Of a stretch of DNA of 8,662 bases, positions 6,415-8,662 are shown in pieces (positions within the stretch are counted from its first letter, which is position 1; each line of letters starts with the position of its first letter). The position numbers were made by a program, and so were the translations under genes. Origin of the DNA: Bacillota bacterium (GTDB taxonomy: Bacteria; Bacillota; Dehalobacteriia; UBA4068); NCBI GenBank assembly GCA_030528765.1, contig JAUMYD010000064.1, forward strand, positions 1 through 8,662, in the 5' to 3' direction. The notes beneath the pieces are model-generated. The model was not told the origin of the DNA, did not search any database, and worked only from the letters and a program-made list of their open reading frames with translations.

Positions 6415-7435
6415 TGCCATCTCCTGCGCTCCCTTCATTCAGGCAGGCCCGAATGCACTGGATTTTTTTTGCCAAGCCGTGGAATTCTTCCGGCCGCAGT
6501 GCCTGCTGTCCATCGCAGAGCGCGCAGGGAGGGTTGCTGTGTACTTCGATCAGCAGACCATCTGCACCGGCTGCCACAGCGGCCAGGCTCATGGGCGGGA
6601 CCAAAGAGGATTTACCTGTGGCGTGGCTGGGATCAACAAGTACCGGAAGGTGAGAAAGGCTTTTCAGCACGGGAACAGCAGAGAGATCAAGGGTATTTCT
6701 TGTATAATTGCTGAAGGTCCGTATGCCACGTTCGCACAGAACGACTTGTTCATTCCCGCCTGCAAGGATGTATTCCGCACTAAGCAGCAGCTCTTCCAGT
6801 GTGCTGGAAATGCCGCGTTTCAGAAGAACGGGTTTCCGCAGCTGCCCCAGAGCTTTAAGAAGTTCAAAATTCTGCATGTTGCGGGCACCAACCTGAATCA
6901 TATCCACCTCTTCAAAAAGCGGAAGCTGAGAGAGAGACATGATTTCCGTCACGATGGGCAGCCCGCTTTGGTGCTTTGCCTCCAGGAGAAGGCGGATGCC
7001 TTCATCCCCGATTCCCTGAAAAGAGTAGGGGGAGGTGCGGGGTTTGAATGCTCCACCCCGCAACAGGCCAGCTCCGGCCGCCTTCACTGCATGCGCGATC
7101 CCGCAGATCTGCTCTTCCGATTCCACAGAGCAGGGGCCGGCAATCAGCTGAAAGTGCCCATCGCCCAGTTTGATACCGTTTATATCCAGTATACTGTTTT
7201 GCGGGTGGAATTTGCGGCCGGAACGCCTGAAGGGCTCCTGGATCCGCTTTACCTCTTCCACGATATCCAGAGCGCGAATCAGGTCAATATCCAGCCCGGA
7301 GGTGTCCCCCAGCAGGCTAAGGAGGGTCTGCCCACAGCCCTGAATTTTCTGCACATTCAGAGCCAAACTCTCCAACCATTGGATCAGGCTCTCCAATTGC
7401 TCCTGATTTATATTTTCTTTTAATATAACGATCAT
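6407..7435 (-). CDS. aroF: 3-deoxy-7-phosphoheptulonate (DAHP) synthase, type I beta with N-terminal regulatory domain
   Basis: Condenses PEP and erythrose-4-phosphate, committing carbon to aromatic synthesis. Residues 1-70 (MIVILKENIN onward) resemble the ferredoxin-like domain of the Thermotoga maritima enzyme, which mediates feedback inhibition by aromatic amino acids, so allosteric control is expected; the effector cannot be read from sequence. Catalytic barrel motifs: AGPCSVES at 99-106, LRGGAFKPRTSPYSFQG at 125-141, GARNMQNF at 183-190, KPVLLKRG at 201-208, CERGIRTF at 234-241, RNTLD at 246-250, DPSHATG at 268-274, and IEVH at 296-299. The four metal ligands known from the T. maritima enzyme correspond to Cys102, His271, Glu297 and Asp308. 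The 342-residue length is normal. The ATG follows TGGAGG at 7 bases. It is first in the operon, about 57 bases past the leader terminator hairpin, as suits the pathway's control point. Confidence 0.97.
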   Translation of the reverse strand: MIVILKENINQEQLESLIQWLESLALNVQKIQGCGQTLLSLLGDTSGLDIDLIRALDIVEEVKRIQEPFRRSGRKFHPQNSILDINGIKLGDGHFQLIAGPCSVESEEQICGIAHAVKAAGAGLLRGGAFKPRTSPYSFQGIGDEGIRLLLEAKHQSGLPIVTEIMSLSQLPLFEEVDMIQVGARNMQNFELLKALGQLRKPVLLKRGISSTLEELLLSAEYILAGGNEQVVLCERGIRTFSNYTRNTLDLSAVPVLKSLSHLPVLVDPSHATGKSSLVPPMSLAAVAAGADGLLIEVHSNPPCALCDGQQALRPEEFHGLAKKIQCIRACLNEGSAGDGNV

Positions 7436-7486
7436 ATTGCTGCCTCCACAGTGCGCTCTGCTAAAATGCTGTATTCCACCCTGGTT

Positions 7487-7520
7487 TTAAAAAATCCCGC
7501 AGTTGCAACACTGCGGGATT
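7487..7520 (-). terminator. leader (attenuator) terminator upstream of aroF
   Basis: On the minus strand a perfect 11-bp stem (AATCCCGCAGT at 7520-7510 with ACTGCGGGATT at 7503-7493) encloses the 6-nt loop GTTGCA and runs into six consecutive T residues. There is no matching T-tract on the plus strand, so it acts leftward. Nothing but the short leader lies between it and the aro promoter about 150 bases upstream, so its only evident role is to stop transcripts before aroF. That makes it an attenuator rather than the end of a gene. Confidence 0.8.
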
Positions 7521-7595
7521 GGGATGAAAGCATGATTATTGGCTCAGTATAAAAATGAACCAAATTTATCCCATCAGCGGAATGAAAGCTGCTGA
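7511..7595 (-). promoter_or_regulatory. candidate attenuator pairing segments 1, 2 and 3
   Basis: Read on the minus strand, segment 2 (CTGATGGGAT, 7577-7568) can pair with the 5' arm of the terminator, segment 3 (ATCCCGCAG, 7519-7511), giving nine pairs with one bulged A and one G-U. This is mutually exclusive with the terminator. Segment 1 (TCAGC, 7595-7591), just past the leader peptide stop, can pair with GCTGA (7578-7574) and so compete for segment 2. The 1:2 stem is only 5 bp and weak; the 2:3 and 3:4 stems are clear. This was worked out by eye, without energy calculations. Confidence 0.5.
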
Positions 7596-7600
7596 AGCTG

Positions 7601-7645
7601 TTAAAGCTGAAAAGGAAAGTGGATACTGGTTCTTTGCCGGGGCAT
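7601..7645 (-). CDS. putative aro operon leader peptide (14 residues)
   Basis: A short open frame, MPRQRTSIHFPFQL, lies between the aro promoter and the leader terminator. Its ATG is about 22 bases past the predicted transcription start and follows AAGGTGAGG at 8 bases, a plausible ribosome binding site. Phe codons TTT-CCT-TTT sit three codons before the TAA stop, and the stop is only a few bases before the segments that could form alternative hairpins. Position and content fit an attenuation leader sensing phenylalanyl-tRNA. Two Phe residues are few compared with the enterobacterial pheA leader, so the sensing role is a hypothesis. The alternative is a chance ORF. Confidence 0.45.
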   Translation of the reverse strand: MPRQRTSIHFPFQL

Positions 7646-7673
7646 ATACTATACCTCACCTTATGTTGAAATC

Positions 7674-7702
7674 ATTCTAACATTGAATCGAATGCTTGTC
7701 AA
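7674..7702 (-). promoter_or_regulatory. aro operon promoter (sigma-A type)
   Basis: On the minus strand TTGACA (7702-7697) is followed by a 17-base spacer and TAGAAT (7679-7674). That is a perfect -35, a 5-of-6 -10 and ideal spacing, predicting a start near 7667. It is the only strong minus-strand promoter seen upstream of aroF and gives a leader of about 230 bases. Confidence 0.8.
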
Positions 7703-7710
7703 GGTATAAT
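7683..7710 (+). promoter_or_regulatory. possible second rightward promoter for the TetR gene
   Basis: TTGAAT (7683-7688), a 16-base spacer and a perfect TATAAT (7705-7710) on the plus strand. It overlaps the divergent aro promoter almost completely, so the two could not be occupied at once. It would give the TetR gene a leader of about 110 bases. Weaker evidence than the 7755-7783 promoter. Confidence 0.4.
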
Positions 7711-7754
7711 TCTTTATGAAAAGCCTGTTCTGCGGGGCTGAAGGCAGATAGGGC

Positions 7755-7783
7755 TTGACAAGATGGTATTGCTTGGGTAAACT
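7755..7783 (+). promoter_or_regulatory. promoter of the TetR-family gene
   Basis: A perfect TTGACA (7755-7760) with a 17-base spacer to TAAACT (7778-7783), a 4-of-6 match to the -10 consensus. The predicted start near 7790 falls at the edge of the palindrome at 7794-7808, a usual place for a repressor to block its own gene. Confidence 0.6.
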
Positions 7784-7793
7784 ATAAATATAG

Positions 7794-7808
7794 GTTATCA
7801 CTGATAAC
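7794..7808. promoter_or_regulatory. candidate operator of the TetR-family regulator
   Basis: A perfect palindrome GTTATCA-C-TGATAAC: two 7-base arms around one central base. It is placed between the -10 element and the ribosome binding site, 19 bases before the TetR start codon. Size, symmetry and position are typical of TetR-family autoregulatory operators. No second copy was noticed near the aro promoter or before degV. Confidence 0.6.
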
Positions 7809-7827
7809 TTTTTAGGGAGAGGAATTT

Positions 7828-8409
7828 ATGCGTTCAGAACAAACAAATCCAGTCTCTGTGAAGGAGCAGCTGATTTTGGCAGGCTTGCGGGAGATCGAAT
7901 CCCGTGGCTTAACAGATCTTTCTTTGCGCCGCATTGCTTCCTCCTGTGGGCTTTCCTGTGCCGCTCCCTATAAACACTTTGCGGATAAGCATGATTTCAT
8001 CCTTGCGATCATTGATTATGTAAACCAGGAATGGCTGCAGCGCAGCTATCAGGTGGAGAAGAAATTCGCCGGGGATAGTCGGCGGCAGCTGGTGGAGCTG
8101 AGCATGGAGTATATTTACTTTCTTCTGGAAAACCCGCATTTCCGCTCCATCCTGATGCTGCGGGATGACTCTCTGGACGAGGAGCAGACCAGGCGAAAAA
8201 CAGAGGTCAGTGCTACTACGAAACGGATCATCAGCCGCTATTGTGCGGAAGCGGGGCTTTCCAAAGAGGCAGAGATCCGAAAAACCTTTGTCGTTCGTTC
8301 CCTGGTTTATGGTGCCTCTTTGATGCTGGATAACGGCCAGCTACCAAAGGAAGAGAGCAGCTTTCGTTTTATTGCGGAAACGATAGACAGGGAGTTTGAG
8401 CTTCCCTGA
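7828..8409 (+). CDS. TetR/AcrR-family transcriptional regulator
   Basis: A 193-residue DNA-binding protein of ordinary TetR length. The N-terminal helix-turn-helix covers about residues 10-62: VKEQLILAGLREIESRG (helix 1), then LSLRRIASSCGLS and APYKHFADKHDFILAII (helices 2 to 4), with the family's characteristic Y-x-H-F turn. The C-terminal ligand/dimer domain (about 70-193) is helical and diverse, as usual, so the inducer cannot be inferred. The ATG follows GGGAGAGG. The palindrome at 7794-7808 suggests it represses itself. It is divergent from the aro operon and 69 bases before degV in the same direction, without an obvious terminator between, so the pair may be co-transcribed. Control of the aro genes is possible, since the two promoters are only about 50 bases apart, but unproven. 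Family assignment is firm. Confidence 0.92.
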   Translation: MRSEQTNPVSVKEQLILAGLREIESRGLTDLSLRRIASSCGLSCAAPYKHFADKHDFILAIIDYVNQEWLQRSYQVEKKFAGDSRRQLVELSMEYIYFLLENPHFRSILMLRDDSLDEEQTRRKTEVSATTKRIISRYCAEAGLSKEAEIRKTFVVRSLVYGASLMLDNGQLPKEESSFRFIAETIDREFELP

Positions 8410-8478
8410 GCGAATCCTTTCTGAAAAATATCATGCACAGTTGTTTGGTAAATGGCCTGTGAGACAAAAGGAGCTACT

Positions 8479-8662
8479 ATGAATAATTACATTTTGATGA
8501 CGGATTCTGCCTGCGATTTGTCCGCTTCTGTAGCGGAAGAATTGGGCTTGCTGGTTTTGCCGCTTTCCATTACGATCGAAGAAAAAAGCTATGCAAATTA
8601 TCTGTATGAACGGGAAATGCCCGTGAAGAGTTTTTATTCTATGCTGCGGGAGGGGAAGCAGT
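8479..8662 (+). CDS. DegV family protein (partial, N-terminal 61 residues)
   Basis: The gene starts at ATG 8479, after AAAGGAG at 6 bases, and runs off the right edge. The visible part opens with NYILMTDSACDLSASVAEEL at residues 3-22, the hallmark TDSxxDL start of DegV proteins, followed by LGLLVLPLSITIEEKSY and FYSMLREGK, in family register. DegV proteins bind fatty acids; in Bacillota related FakB proteins present fatty acids to the FakA kinase for phospholipid synthesis. Whether this one is a FakB cannot be told from 61 residues. The preceding TetR-family gene in the same direction may regulate it. Confidence 0.9.
   Translation, partial: MNNYILMTDSACDLSASVAEELGLLVLPLSITIEEKSYANYLYEREMPVKSFYSMLREGKQ

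Noticed and set aside
6415..6438. Longer aroB start at ATG 6438
   Set aside because: There is no Shine-Dalgarno sequence before it; AGGAG inside the extension serves the ATG at 6414.
5941..6714. 257-codon open frame on the plus strand across the aroB/aroF junction
   Set aside because: It is antisense to two firmly identified genes and its product is unrecognisable.
6398..7423. 341-codon open frame on the plus strand antisense to aroF
   Set aside because: It lies wholly opposite a certain aroF gene, its product shows no family features and it has no ribosome binding site. It is a codon-bias shadow.
7471..7482. AGGGTGGAATAC on the minus strand, resembling the T-box core sequence
   Set aside because: It lies after, not before, the terminator hairpin; it has no complementary CCCT segment downstream; the match ends after about nine of fourteen positions; UGGA would pair with a tRNA whose discriminator base is U, which does not fit aromatic tRNAs as I know them.
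1..8662. CRISPR arrays, insertion sequences, tRNA or rRNA genes, phage or defence genes
   Set aside because: I looked for spaced repeats, transposase motifs, terminal inverted repeats and tRNA-like cloverleaf signatures by eye and saw none.

Overview
The window is about 50% GC and looks like a chromosomal segment of a low-to-mid GC Bacillota, probably Clostridia or Erysipelotrichia-like. Four things point there: the DAHP synthase is the Thermotoga/Bacillus type with an N-terminal ferredoxin-like regulatory domain, the 3-dehydroquinase is type II, AroA and AroC carry variants usual in clostridial proteins (ESGSTLRF and GGHFSGRLT), and a DegV gene is present. Nothing in the sequence allows a genus to be named.

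Positions 364-7435, all on the minus strand, form one compact operon read right to left: aroF, aroB, aroA, aroC, a chorismate mutase/prephenate dehydratase-like gene (pheA), an aroE-aroK fusion and aroQ. Together they encode every step from erythrose-4-phosphate plus PEP to chorismate, plus the step to prephenate. Five of the six junctions overlap by 4 to 20 bases and the sixth has a 27-base gap. Every gene has a Shine-Dalgarno sequence, so translational coupling is likely.

Positions 7436-7827 separate the operon from a divergent regulator. The aro promoter is near-consensus (TTGACA, 17 bases, TAGAAT, minus strand). Its transcript would open with a 14-codon leader peptide containing Phe-Pro-Phe. 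A segment that could form an antiterminator follows, then a strong intrinsic terminator before aroF. This has the layout of a ribosome-mediated attenuator. On the plus strand the same region has promoters and a perfect palindromic operator just upstream of a TetR-family gene (7828-8409), which is followed by the start of a degV gene running off the right edge (8479 onward).

Positions 1-363 hold no convincing gene. They contain the probable aro operon terminator (hairpin 183-223) and further nested inverted repeats that could be a structured RNA.

The points most worth checking are the attenuator-like leader, the pheA product whose dehydratase half has lost its signature motifs and roughly half of its core, and the aroE-aroK fusion, whose junction has an A7 tract at which loss of one A would split it into two normal genes.
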